Below are positions 36,872 to 45,666 of a stretch of 64,000 nt of DNA, in pieces. Location of the stretch: positions 100,217-164,216 of the forward strand of contig JAJEHQ010000025.1 in assembly GCA_022823625.1 (NCBI GenBank), read 5' to 3'. Below the pieces are notes generated by a model. That model saw only the letters and a program-made list of their open reading frames with translations. It ran no database searches and was not told where the DNA came from. How positions within the stretch are numbered: the stretch's first letter is position 1; each line of letters starts with the position of its first letter. Both the position numbers and the translations under genes were made by a program. This stretch comes from Gammaproteobacteria bacterium. GTDB lineage: Bacteria; Pseudomonadota; Gammaproteobacteria; Arenicellales; JAJDZL01.

Positions 36872-37588
36872 TCAGTTGAATCTTACCTTGTCCTGACTGG
36901 CATAGGCTGCCACAAGTCGGTCTGCGGCACAGACACTTTCCAACTGCGCCACCACTTCCGACAATCGGTCGAATGGAATTGCACATGTCATTTCGCTGTT
37001 CCCCATGCCCGTTCGGACGCGACTCAGCATACAGCCTACACTGACTGCTGGCTCTTGATGCTCGTGAGCAATCGGAATAATGTGACATTGCGGTTTGCCT
37101 TCAAAGCGAAGGTCAGGAATAGCTGCGTGTAACTGCATAGCCTGTCTGGCAAGTAGACGCAAAAGCACGACATGCGGAATTTTAGTTGCCTCAGACAGTG
37201 GACCGTACACTATGGCTTCAGGTTTTTTACTAACCGTCGGAATGTGAGGAAATATCTCTGGTGTGACCCAGTTTGCTTCACAAATGGCTTGCACATCGGA
37301 ATGCTCAGCTGCTTCCTCTAGGGAAATCAGACCATGCGTCAAACTGCCAACGCTACAGTTACCGTGATCTGATGGTTTGGTTGCGAAAGTTCTTTCACTT
37401 GCCTTAATCCAAAATACGCAGCCTGCAGCAACTGCGCCAGTTCGACCATCTTCTGTCGGTTCCGGGTAGTTAGCACCTAACTCTGGAACGTCTGATGGAG
37501 TTGAATCATAGAAAGTGATGGCGATGGGTGGGTGTGCGAGTCCAAGGTGAGACTGTAATTTTTCGGACAGCGATTCGTAGACGCTCAT
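36872..37588 (-). CDS. DUF169 family protein
   Basis: The product of about 238 residues from the ATG at 37588 (MSVYESLSEKLQSHLGL); a TTG at 37600 would add four residues. The pattern is that of DUF169: HPPIAITFYD near the N-terminus, GCVFWIKASERTFAT, HGNCSVGSLTHGL, then MNLPP-like blocks and GMGNSEMTCAIPF near the end. Conserved Cys and His residues hint at metal or cofactor binding, but no activity is established for the family. It stands alone, oriented away from the VWA operon that ends about 200 bases to the right. Confidence 0.75.
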   Translation of the reverse strand: MSVYESLSEKLQSHLGLAHPPIAITFYDSTPSDVPELGANYPEPTEDGRTGAVAAGCVFWIKASERTFATKPSDHGNCSVGSLTHGLISLEEAAEHSDVQAICEANWVTPEIFPHIPTVSKKPEAIVYGPLSEATKIPHVVLLRLLARQAMQLHAAIPDLRFEGKPQCHIIPIAHEHQEPAVSVGCMLSRVRTGMGNSEMTCAIPFDRLSEVVAQLESVCAADRLVAAYASQDKVRFN

Positions 37589-37804
37589 TTGCGAATCCAA
37601 TTGGTTATAAAGCCGATAATGATACTTGACTCGTTGTACTCCGTGAAACGCAAGAGCGTATGGATTGATCGAAGATTCAGAAGAGGACGATATTCGATTG
37701 ACAAAATCGCTTCAGTTGACCTGCAGGTACGGAACATATAGATGCACCGTGTCGTTATGAGGGACTGATCTAGAATACCAATTTATCTGCATTCGCTAGA
37801 GCAA

Positions 37805-38746
37805 TCATCTTGGCAAGCCAAGAAATGCACCATTATTTCGCTCCACAACACTTCTCATCAGCACCGAATAGCGGTCCGAACCCAGGGATTCAGTCAAAAA
37901 TCCGATACTGTGTACCCGTGCCCTGTGTCGATTCGTAATTGGATCAACATTCAACCGGTTCAGGGAATCAATCACTTCATCATAAGATGAACCGGTAAAT
38001 TCATCGCCGAGTACATAAATTGATAGCTTTTCATTTTTTCTTCCATAGGTACGAAGTGCGGATTCCAATCCCTGAACGGGGTTGCTGTCTGAAAAGCTTC
38101 GCCAGTGTCTCAACGCATCTTTGACCCTCTTTCGGGACTTTGAGGTATCCGGTATCCACTTGCCTTTTGTTGTTTTGAACAGGTAGTTGCCGTCGTCATT
38201 AATTACCTGAAAACCTTTAACCTTGGGATGGATATCGATGATTCGGTTCATGGTATCAATGACAGAATTCCAGATTTCCATCATGCTGCCTGAAGTGTCT
38301 ATCACAAATATCACGTACTCGCTGTCAACCGGTATACCGCCCACCTCCGGGTCACGTTGCTGTGGGGTGGTAGTCTGAGTGATCGTAGCTGAGATCAGAG
38401 TCTCTTTGACTAACTCCAATGCTTCGTTGCTGCTGTTTAATTCCTCAACCGCATCTCGTGCTTCAGAAAGGGATTGATTCAGACCTTGATCAACTGAATC
38501 CTCACTAGGGTCGGGGATTAACGCAAGTTCAATCATGAGGCTCTGCAACTTTGCCTGCAATGCGGTTACCTGCTGTCCCGCAGTCACAATGGCGCCACTC
38601 AAGTCTGGCTGCTGCTCTGCAAAGTCCGTGTGATCCGGTACTGGCTTGGTAATGATCAGTAGCAGTACTATTGCACCAAAACCACAGGTGACAATATCAA
38701 GAAAAGCGAGGCTCTCACCCTCATCACTTCGGCGGCGCTTTCTCAT
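37805..38746 (-). CDS. Membrane-anchored VWA-domain protein (second of a pair)
   Basis: A protein of about 313 residues from the ATG at 38746, which overlaps the upstream stop as ATGA; a longer in-frame start at 38803 is inside the previous gene. The N-terminus has a short basic cytoplasmic tail (RKRRRSDEGES) and one membrane span (FLDIVTCGFGAIVLLLIIT), the layout of ExbD/TolR/MotB proteins. A short coiled segment (about 40-115) leads to a VWA domain with the metal site FVIDTSGSMMEIW near residue 155 and a later VLGDEFTGSS. The VWA domain would lie in the periplasm. It is the last gene of the eight-gene envelope locus. Confidence 0.8.
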   Translation of the reverse strand: MRKRRRSDEGESLAFLDIVTCGFGAIVLLLIITKPVPDHTDFAEQQPDLSGAIVTAGQQVTALQAKLQSLMIELALIPDPSEDSVDQGLNQSLSEARDAVEELNSSNEALELVKETLISATITQTTTPQQRDPEVGGIPVDSEYVIFVIDTSGSMMEIWNSVIDTMNRIIDIHPKVKGFQVINDDGNYLFKTTKGKWIPDTSKSRKRVKDALRHWRSFSDSNPVQGLESALRTYGRKNEKLSIYVLGDEFTGSSYDEVIDSLNRLNVDPITNRHRARVHSIGFLTESLGSDRYSVLMRSVVERNNGAFLGLPR

Positions 38747-39810
38747 GGCCAACCCACCGCTGGAACCAGAAGCAAACCTCCAGTCCTGGCTGTCAAACCC
38801 CAAAAATGCGGTCCAGCATCAGGATCACCTTCGACCGGAAGCAGAATCACGTTAATTTTGCTTCCGGCAGGTATCGAATGCTTGACGGCTGTGCGAAACA
38901 ACACGACACGACACTTTCCACTCACTTTAGTCGCATTTTTTCGACAGCGGGAAATCGGGTTTGGTGAAGACACGCTTCGCGTGGGCAGTCCATCCGTAAC
39001 AATATAGATATCGGTCGGTTGCGGTCTCAAATTTCTCAGCTCACGCAATCCTGCTTCCAGGTTGGTTCCACCAGTCGGAACGAGTCTGACAATTTCAGAC
39101 AAAATCCCATTAATCTGAGTAGCGTCGCTGCTATCAGCCCACGCACCTTTATTCAGTATCTTAGCCTTCTCATTGAACCCGATGACTGCTACCTCGCTGG
39201 ACTTCGGTAATCTCGCCAACAGCCAGCGCGCCACCCGAACTGTTCGATTCCACTTCGGTCCTTTTTGTTTATCAGCATCTGACCCGAGCTTACGTGTAAC
39301 AATGTCAACCAGTTTTTCGTCGGTCATTGATGCACTGTGATCTAAGACAATTGCAATTCGTCGGCCCTCCACTTTGAGACCAATCAGGTAGTTCTCTTCG
39401 CCTGTCTGTTTGTTCTGTATGACATCTGCAGTTTGCTGGGGACGAATACGGACCACCTCTTTCTTCAGTTCTGAGTTTTTCGTCTCCAGCTCTTTGATCT
39501 GTAATTGCAGATCCTCCAACTCAGCCTGTTTGGCTTTGTGAGCTTCAATCTGATTTTCGCGATCTTCGTTTTGAGTCTTCAAGTTCTCGATTTGTCGGGC
39601 AGTCGCTTCAACCTGATCTTCCAGCATTGCTTCGGACTGCCGAAGCATAGTCAAAATTTGACCGTCGTCAGATACGGCCTCTTCAATCATCGGCTCAGCA
39701 CCTGTGTGATGCTTGACAATCAGAAAAATCAGCACCGCCGCACCTAAACCACACGCCATCACATCCAGGAATGCAAGGTTGTTGCCGAGAACGCGTCGTC
39801 TCCTTTTCAT
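38743..39810 (-). CDS. Membrane-anchored VWA-domain protein with coiled coil (first of a pair)
   Basis: The 355-residue protein shares the layout of its downstream neighbour: basic start MKRRRRVLG, one membrane span (FLDVMACGLGAAVLIFLIV, about residues 14-34), a Glu/Gln/Lys coiled coil of about 80 residues (55-125), then a VWA domain. The MIDAS pattern is complete: VLDHSASM near residue 157, TGGTNLEAGL near 245 and YIVTDGLPTR near 270. Such domains bind protein ligands through a metal ion. The N-terminal span resembles that of ExbD/MotB, suggesting that it pairs with the ExbB-like protein encoded 16 bases upstream. The C-terminus ends shortly after the VWA fold; no OmpA-type peptidoglycan-binding domain is present. 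Confidence 0.82.
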   Translation of the reverse strand: MKRRRRVLGNNLAFLDVMACGLGAAVLIFLIVKHHTGAEPMIEEAVSDDGQILTMLRQSEAMLEDQVEATARQIENLKTQNEDRENQIEAHKAKQAELEDLQLQIKELETKNSELKKEVVRIRPQQTADVIQNKQTGEENYLIGLKVEGRRIAIVLDHSASMTDEKLVDIVTRKLGSDADKQKGPKWNRTVRVARWLLARLPKSSEVAVIGFNEKAKILNKGAWADSSDATQINGILSEIVRLVPTGGTNLEAGLRELRNLRPQPTDIYIVTDGLPTRSVSSPNPISRCRKNATKVSGKCRVVLFRTAVKHSIPAGSKINVILLPVEGDPDAGPHFWGLTARTGGLLLVPAVGWP

Positions 39811-39826
39811 GGAGAAATACCAATAA

Positions 39827-40582
39827 TTACTGACTGATTCGATTCAGGAGAAATTCTTCGCAATAACTTTGAATGTCAACCAGACGTCGGTCCTGTGCAC
39901 GCTGAAGCGAATGCAGAAGCAGCATCAGGAAGATACTGATCACCAGAGCGACGAATGTTGAGTTAAACGCGATGCCAAGGCTAGCCGTCATTTCTGAAAT
40001 GTCTCCTGATAACGCCTGATCGGCTTGCGAAAGCGCCTGCCCGATACCGCGGACTGTGCCAATAAATCCAATTGATGGAATCGCCCAAATCATGTAGCGC
40101 AGCATTGTGTTATCGGCTTCAAGTCTCATGGCTACCGCATCAACACTGGTTTGGATTGCATCGGATGTGTTCTGTACATCGGAGGTAATCCGATACCGCC
40201 GAATGGAAGCCTTTAACGTTTCTACCAACTGAGATTTTCCCACAGAGCGGGGCAAAGACTCAAGGTCCTCCAAAGTGCTCTTGATATCGGTCTCACCCGA
40301 CTCTACCTGACCGACAAAATCAACTTCGAAAAGATACTGTTCTTTTGAAAGTTTGTAGAGACGGATCAGTATTTCCACAATACAGTAGATTGCCAGAATC
40401 AGGCAGATCTCCTGCTCCCAGTCTTTCAGAATTACAACCCAATCCCGCGGTGCATACTGCCCGGCTGCCACACCTGCTTCAATCAGAATTTCCGCTCTAG
40501 GACGGATGAACTGTACGTAAACCGTGTGGACTGACGCTGCCGAAACAGCCAGAATTATCAGACCACGTAGTGCTTCTCTCAA
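39827..40582 (-). CDS. MotA/TolQ/ExbB-type proton channel family protein
   Basis: A 251-residue inner-membrane protein. Two spans lie near the N-terminus (about residues 5-25 and 54-75), then a cytoplasmic helical region of about 85 residues, then two spans with the family signature: IPSIGFIGTVRGIGQAL near 170 and TASLGIAFNSTFVALVISIF near 205. In ExbB, TolQ and MotA these last spans line the ion path with the partner B subunit. Here the natural partners are the two VWA proteins downstream, because no exbD, tolR or motB is present. The start is a TTG at 40582 that abuts the stop of the 55-residue gene, indicating coupled translation. Confidence 0.85.
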   Translation of the reverse strand: MREALRGLIILAVSAASVHTVYVQFIRPRAEILIEAGVAAGQYAPRDWVVILKDWEQEICLILAIYCIVEILIRLYKLSKEQYLFEVDFVGQVESGETDIKSTLEDLESLPRSVGKSQLVETLKASIRRYRITSDVQNTSDAIQTSVDAVAMRLEADNTMLRYMIWAIPSIGFIGTVRGIGQALSQADQALSGDISEMTASLGIAFNSTFVALVISIFLMLLLHSLQRAQDRRLVDIQSYCEEFLLNRISQ

Positions 40583-40750
40583 CTAAATATCCCCGGGGAA
40601 ACTGACTGGTGTATTCAAACTGATCTGCGGTCCTGTGTTCTGCGCGGTACCAGCTTTGTGATATCCAATTGCGAACACAATCAGCGTAACAGCAAACGCC
40701 ACCGCCAGTACCGCCTTGAAGTGCCTCATTCCGACCACTAGTCTTAGCAT
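40583..40750 (-). CDS. 55-residue single-span membrane protein
   Basis: A short gene between the PEGA/SUMF1 gene and the ExbB-like gene. It begins with ATG at 40750, preceded at a good distance by GTAGGAGTG, and its TAG stop directly touches the TTG start of the ExbB-like gene. The product starts with basic and hydrophobic residues (MLRLVVGMRHFK), has one membrane span (AVLAVAFAVTLIVFAIG), and a short polar tail. The ribosome site, the exact junction and the span argue that it is real. It may be a small accessory subunit of the channel complex; I know no family for it. Confidence 0.6.
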   Translation of the reverse strand: MLRLVVGMRHFKAVLAVAFAVTLIVFAIGYHKAGTAQNTGPQISLNTPVSFPGDI

Positions 40751-40854
40751 TTTGAGCACACTCCTACTTTAAATTGTCTGTATTCAAGCAATGGACTGAC
40801 TTACGGAAGTGGTTTTCTACTCCATTCATTGTACCGCCCTCCAGTTGTCATAGC

Positions 40855-42879
40855 TTAATACAGATAACGAGCAAGCCGAAACCCGATTCTATCATTACCT
40901 CGTGAACCGCCCGTTCTGTAAGCGACTCGAAGTTCACTGACTTCACCTGATGCCCAGCTTGATCCCTTGATCGTGTGATATGTGGCATTGGAGGTGTCGA
41001 ACGGGTCGAGTTCAATTTGATCGCCACTGGGAACAGTGTGGTCATACGCATCATGCGTCCACTCACTCACATTGCCAGTCAAATCATGAATGCCTACGGG
41101 ATTGGGCTGGAATAGTCCTGTCGCACTCACGACTGCCTGGCCGTCGTTGTATTGCGGAATGACAACAGCCGCATAGCCCTTAGCGGTCACATCAGCCAGA
41201 TTGCCCGAGTTTTGAGGAATGATTGTCTCATCACCCCAAGGGAAGATGGTTTGCTGATTACGACCCGCCTTTCTAGCCAGCCACTCCCATTCAGCTTCCG
41301 TCAACATCCGGTACCCATCCGCAGTCGAATCGCTACCCAGGTACTCATCACCCGTGAACCGATATACTGGCCGCAGCCCCTCTAATTTACTGAGCCAGTT
41401 GCTAAACTTCGCTGCCTCCTTCCAACTCACTCCTGTAATCGGACGATTACCTACGGTCGGTATCCTATTGGTGCCAATGAATTTGTGAAAAGATTCGGCC
41501 GTAACTTCGTGCACACCGGCGTAGAACGGTCTTTGCAACTGAACCTGGCGATAAAACTCGTTCGGTCTGCTGTTTAATTCACCGGGCTTTGAGCCCATCG
41601 TGAAGTAATCCGCCTCTTTGAACAGTTTGAATTTCATTCCAAGACTATTCACATACGTATCTGGGGAGGATTTGAGCCGATGTTCTTTTTCAGACACAAG
41701 ATTGACTTCCAAAACTCGGGTTGTCCCTTCAATGGGCGTGATCGTGTGAGTCTCAGGCAAGAATCTTGTCTGGCTGACAGTAAATGTTTGAGGAAGCGTC
41801 TGCATACGAACCAGAACCGGAGTCTTTCCAATGACTTTGCCATTATGAGAGACATCAGCTGTTGGGCTTGATCTCACCTCCACCATTCCGTAAACCGGTT
41901 GAAGTTCTAGTTCGATTTGGTTACCAAAATTCGAGTTCACCTCGAATTCTATATCTTGAGTTCTGAAACCAGGCTTCGAATACGTGGCGGTTTGGCGGGA
42001 ATTGACGGGTAGTGAAACGCTGGCGGTTTCTCGGGATGCAACCTTATTGCCACCCACTGTCAATGACCCATCAGACGGCGTCAACGAAAATGTCACATCG
42101 CGGTTACTGACTGCCAGTTTATAGTGCCGACTCACTTCAGCATTGTCTAGCGATATGACAAACGAATCCTTTCTCGGGTCGTGATTGGTGAGTGAAAGCG
42201 CAATTTCATACTCTCCGCCTTCCAATTCCAGGTGCAACGGAGTTTTTCCAATCGCTTCAGAATTCAGCGATACTTCTGCCCCGCTCGGCGCGGAGGTAAT
42301 CTCAACTTGACCCTTCACTGGTTTCAGATCGAGACTCAACTGATACGACTCGCCGCGCTCAAGGGTTATCGATTGACTGGTTGGCTCAAAATGTGGATGT
42401 CTGGCTTCAATCGTGAGCTGACCTGCAGGTAGATCGATGGTGAGCTGTGACGCTACCGATACCAACGCGCCATTCAAATACCAGCGAACTTCGTCCGATT
42501 CTGGCTTGGTTGTTGCCTTGACTGTGGCTGGCAGTGGCTTTAACACCACATCGAGCTGCCCTCGTCTCCATGTCGCGTCACCTACCGTCAAGACTTCCCT
42601 TTTGAAGCCATCAGCGAACACCTGCAGTTTCAAAGGGCTTCTAACTGCAATAATTTCATCGTTCCAAATCCAACCTGTGCCTTCAAGAATTTCCAATTGT
42701 GCAATGTCGCGTGCTTCATCAGGTGCAACAGCGATAGACACTCGATCAATGACAGCCGTACCGAGATAGACGCCGGCTGAAATCAATAGAATCAGTATTA
42801 CACCGCCAATACCCAGCATCATTCGACGACGACGGGCACGCTGCGCCTTGATTAAACTGTCTTTATCAAACCCGCTCAT
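40855..42879 (-). CDS. Membrane-anchored PEGA / SUMF1-like (formylglycine-generating-enzyme fold) protein
   Basis: A 674-residue protein. After a basic cytoplasmic tail there is one span (about residues 21-43). The periplasmic part contains beta-rich repeats, at least two with the PEGA pattern: VEITSAPSGAEVSLN...IGKTPL near residue 190 and VEVRSSPTADVSHN...IGKTPV near 335. The last 250 residues form the FGE-sulfatase fold (NSLGMKFKLF, GVHEVTAESF, PITGVSWKEAAKFSNWL, YRMLTEAEWEWLAR, GLTGNVSEW-like DLTGNVSEWTHD, IGFRLAR). The usual catalytic-cysteine region reads GSSWASGEVSELRVAYR, with no Cys, so formylglycine synthesis is unlikely; a structural or binding role is inferred. Its start overlaps the upstream gene by 14 bases. 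Confidence 0.85.
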   Translation of the reverse strand: MSGFDKDSLIKAQRARRRRMMLGIGGVILILLISAGVYLGTAVIDRVSIAVAPDEARDIAQLEILEGTGWIWNDEIIAVRSPLKLQVFADGFKREVLTVGDATWRRGQLDVVLKPLPATVKATTKPESDEVRWYLNGALVSVASQLTIDLPAGQLTIEARHPHFEPTSQSITLERGESYQLSLDLKPVKGQVEITSAPSGAEVSLNSEAIGKTPLHLELEGGEYEIALSLTNHDPRKDSFVISLDNAEVSRHYKLAVSNRDVTFSLTPSDGSLTVGGNKVASRETASVSLPVNSRQTATYSKPGFRTQDIEFEVNSNFGNQIELELQPVYGMVEVRSSPTADVSHNGKVIGKTPVLVRMQTLPQTFTVSQTRFLPETHTITPIEGTTRVLEVNLVSEKEHRLKSSPDTYVNSLGMKFKLFKEADYFTMGSKPGELNSRPNEFYRQVQLQRPFYAGVHEVTAESFHKFIGTNRIPTVGNRPITGVSWKEAAKFSNWLSKLEGLRPVYRFTGDEYLGSDSTADGYRMLTEAEWEWLARKAGRNQQTIFPWGDETIIPQNSGNLADVTAKGYAAVVIPQYNDGQAVVSATGLFQPNPVGIHDLTGNVSEWTHDAYDHTVPSGDQIELDPFDTSNATYHTIKGSSWASGEVSELRVAYRTGGSRGNDRIGFRLARYLY

Positions 42880-44362
42880 CGCAGATAACCGTCACTTCGG
42901 CAACTTCATTGGCGTACGGTGTAACTTTGACTACCACCAACTTGTTTCGATACCCTCTTCTTGATCCCTCAAATCGGTAAGTTCCGGGTTTGAGCATAAT
43001 CTCCCGGTCACGAACAACACCGATAATGCCAACCCGGCGCACTACGATATGCGTTTTACCATCAGAGATCACGCGCACTGGAACTTCTGTTTGCCACTTA
43101 ACCACTTCAACTTCCAGATCACTCACAGCTGTTTGCAGGCGTGGGCTGTAATTCAGCAACACCTGAGCTTCCTCGAGTTCTTTGTGTAGGGCATCGACAA
43201 TATTTTTGGAACTCAGCCGGTCTGGCCTGGCCAAATAGTCATCAAATCTAGACTGTGCGTCAATGATGCTATTAGCTAGGTCTCGACCCTCAATTGCATC
43301 AATCAGCTTCGGGTTGAGCTTTAACGCCAGCGTAAGGCTCTGCTGAACAGCAATCCAGTCATCCTGTATCGCGCCATTTGCAGCAGCCTGAATCAGTTTC
43401 GCCACTTCAAGATCACGGACCAGTTCTTCAATACTCTGTTTCAGTCGTGTAATTTCCGGATGAGATGCTTTAAACCGCTGAGCTTTAGTCAGCGCATCTC
43501 TGGCCTTTTCCACATCCTGACTGGACAGTGCCTGATGCACTTCACCAATTGCGCGTTTGAATCGTTGGTCCTGCAACTCACGGCTTGCTGCTTCAATGCG
43601 TGTCTTAACCTCTTCTTCGTTGGGCTTAATTTTCAGAACACGATAAAGTGCATCAATTTCATCCTGTAGTCGACCTTCATTGCGTGCCGCAATGGCAACC
43701 TGCCTGGCAGCAATCAGTTCTGGCAACTGGATAATCTGCTGCTGCCAGAACTCTGCCTCTTTGCTGTTGGGACGCAATGCAAGTGCCAAAGTGATGGCGT
43801 CCTGTGCGCCTTCGACATCTTCTGCCTCAAACGCATTGATTGCGATTTTCAGATTGATGTAATAGAAATCTTCCTCCAGCTGAAAAATGTATTCGACTTC
43901 AGCAAGTGCCTGTTCGATGAGGCGAATTGCCTCTGGATAATCAACGTCAAAAAAAGCCGCTTCTGCCTTACCCCGACTGGTAAGTATGAACTCAAGACTT
44001 TGATCAAAACCTGGAACAATTGACCGCCTTGTTTCCCACGCTGTCAATGCTTCATCCACGCGGGCAAGTATTTGCTTGTAGTGTTCAGATTCTGATTTTT
44101 GACTGTCAGATGAAGCTTGCGCGATAGCTCCAATGACCATCTCATCGTCCTGACTTAACAAGTGATGTGTGCGGTTATCGACGCGAAAGACCTGGTCGCT
44201 GGTTTTGCTTTCGACGATTGGCTGCACAATAAATGAAGCCATCTCAGAATCGGTACTGACCGAATAGGCAGAACCACAGAACAGACAAAAACTCAGTGCG
44301 GCGGGAACAATGTGTTTCAGTAGTTTGACACCTGCTGATTGGCTACTGTACATGACAGGCAT
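42866..44362 (-). CDS. Periplasmic TPR-like repeat protein
   Basis: A 498-residue product with a signal peptide (about residues 14-36; LLKHIVPAALSFCLFCGSAYS). The mature protein is helical, with tandem helix pairs resembling tetratricopeptide repeats, for example DVEGAQDAITLALALRPNSKEA near residue 180, EIDALYRVLKIKPNEEEV near 235, and DVEKARDALTKAQRFKAS near 280. The C-terminal 70 or so residues switch to a beta-rich PEGA-like module (MLKPGTYRFEGSRRGYR). It is probably an assembly scaffold for the neighbouring envelope proteins. Start at 44362 has GAGGTAAG upstream; an ATG three codons later is possible. The stop lies inside the next gene. Confidence 0.7.
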   Translation of the reverse strand: MPVMYSSQSAGVKLLKHIVPAALSFCLFCGSAYSVSTDSEMASFIVQPIVESKTSDQVFRVDNRTHHLLSQDDEMVIGAIAQASSDSQKSESEHYKQILARVDEALTAWETRRSIVPGFDQSLEFILTSRGKAEAAFFDVDYPEAIRLIEQALAEVEYIFQLEEDFYYINLKIAINAFEAEDVEGAQDAITLALALRPNSKEAEFWQQQIIQLPELIAARQVAIAARNEGRLQDEIDALYRVLKIKPNEEEVKTRIEAASRELQDQRFKRAIGEVHQALSSQDVEKARDALTKAQRFKASHPEITRLKQSIEELVRDLEVAKLIQAAANGAIQDDWIAVQQSLTLALKLNPKLIDAIEGRDLANSIIDAQSRFDDYLARPDRLSSKNIVDALHKELEEAQVLLNYSPRLQTAVSDLEVEVVKWQTEVPVRVISDGKTHIVVRRVGIIGVVRDREIMLKPGTYRFEGSRRGYRNKLVVVKVTPYANEVAEVTVICDERV

Positions 44363-44433
44363 CTTACCTCGAATCTGATTTGCAAGTTACCGCATTACGA
44401 ACTTATCCTGCGCGCCGCTTGCACGGTGACCGA

Positions 44434-45666
44434 CTAAAGCTGCACCGGTGGTGGAGATTCATGTTCGTGGAGCAGTTTGAGAGTTTCCCGCCACTTTTGA
44501 TACTGGGTGACAACGCTGCCTCGAATTTCAAATTTTTGTCCTTCGACCAGGATCACTTTAGGTTCAACCTCGCGATTAAACGATTCGCCATGCTCCACCA
44601 GAATATCGTGATGATATTTACTCTCACTATTTGCGGCAAAGCTGTTCTGCAGCATTGAAATGCCACCAACTGCCGCGGCGGTTGCTGCCAGAGCGGCGCC
44701 AGTGTCGTCTCTATTGTTGTCAGCAATTGCTGCAGCACCAAGAAGCAGTAAAAATCCACCAAGTGCTTGGGCATTGGCTCTTCCTTCCGCTTCACGCTGG
44801 GCTTTTGCAGATTCCATACTATGCTGCTGCCAGTTAATGTAACTAGCATTGGTTGTGTGAACAAACCCTGTGTAGTGTTTTTGCATATCATCCATGAAAA
44901 TCGCATCCTGTACTCGCATTCCATTGGCTCGAACCAGTAACGGATCATTCACTGCTGGCAATGAAACGAGTTTTAGTCGATTGTTTTTGAATTCGAGATG
45001 TTGTGCAAATGCGTCGGGTGACAGGGTGGCGGCAAACTGAAGTTGAGAAGTCGCTCGGATATCAGCAAGTTCTTCAGAAGATTTTTTCTTCAGAAGTTTC
45101 AAAATGTCGGCAGCGGCCTTTTTGAATACCGGATTGTACGGATCTGTTGCACTTGTACGACTGCTTTGCCAGTGATACTCTTTCACGCGATGTTTATAAG
45201 TCCGCTTCATCCATCTTTTACCGCTGATGTCATGGACTTGCACTTCAATCCGGATGTCTTCGCCATTTGATTCAAGAATTTTGCCGGAAACAAAAAGATC
45301 GCCGCTAACCGCAACGTCGGGTGTTACGCGCACGCTGTTGAATGCATTGGTCGCCTTAATTTCATCTGACAGGCTCACTGCGAAACGAATGGCTTCAGTG
45401 CGACGCAGTTCCGGCCAAATGCCCTCCTTTTCGTAGTCGTCCGGATCAGAGGGTATGTTGGGGTCAAACAACGGTACAACGACATCAAGGCGCACACCCG
45501 TATATTGCTCGCTCCAACCCTGGTTATTGGGCGATTGTTCCAGGCTGATCCCAAACGGTGTTTTTGGCGCGGTCGAGGAACTCACTACCGCAGATGTTCC
45601 ACCACAAGCTGTAAGGTACAGCGAAATAATTGTCAGTAGTGCAATTGAAGTAATTCTCTTTAGCAT
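44434..45666 (-). CDS. Lipoprotein with glycine-zipper hydrophobic hairpin
   Basis: The 410-residue protein has a lipoprotein signal with the lipobox LTAC at Cys21. A mixed domain follows, with GDLFVSGKILESNGEDIRIEVQ-type beta strands (about residues 100-160). A C-terminal region contains two Gly/Ala-rich hydrophobic stretches (ALGGFLLLLGAAAIA and GAALAATAAAVGGISML, about 300-345) separated by a polar turn; this looks like a glycine zipper able to insert in or line a membrane. The last 60 residues are polar. No named family is recognised. Its ATG overlaps the upstream stop (TAATG). It is a candidate outer-membrane component of the locus. Confidence 0.7.
   Translation of the reverse strand: MLKRITSIALLTIISLYLTACGGTSAVVSSSTAPKTPFGISLEQSPNNQGWSEQYTGVRLDVVVPLFDPNIPSDPDDYEKEGIWPELRRTEAIRFAVSLSDEIKATNAFNSVRVTPDVAVSGDLFVSGKILESNGEDIRIEVQVHDISGKRWMKRTYKHRVKEYHWQSSRTSATDPYNPVFKKAAADILKLLKKKSSEELADIRATSQLQFAATLSPDAFAQHLEFKNNRLKLVSLPAVNDPLLVRANGMRVQDAIFMDDMQKHYTGFVHTTNASYINWQQHSMESAKAQREAEGRANAQALGGFLLLLGAAAIADNNRDDTGAALAATAAAVGGISMLQNSFAANSESKYHHDILVEHGESFNREVEPKVILVEGQKFEIRGSVVTQYQKWRETLKLLHEHESPPPVQL

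Noticed and set aside
37805..40582. The ExbB-like gene with VWA partners as a Zorya-type phage defence system
   Set aside because: Zorya uses ZorA with a long cytoplasmic tail, ZorB with an OmpA-type domain and cytoplasmic ZorC/ZorD or ZorE effectors. Here the channel protein is short, no OmpA domain is present, and no helicase or nuclease is linked.
40855..42879. Active sulfatase-modifying enzyme
   Set aside because: The catalytic cysteines are missing and no sulfatase gene is in the window.
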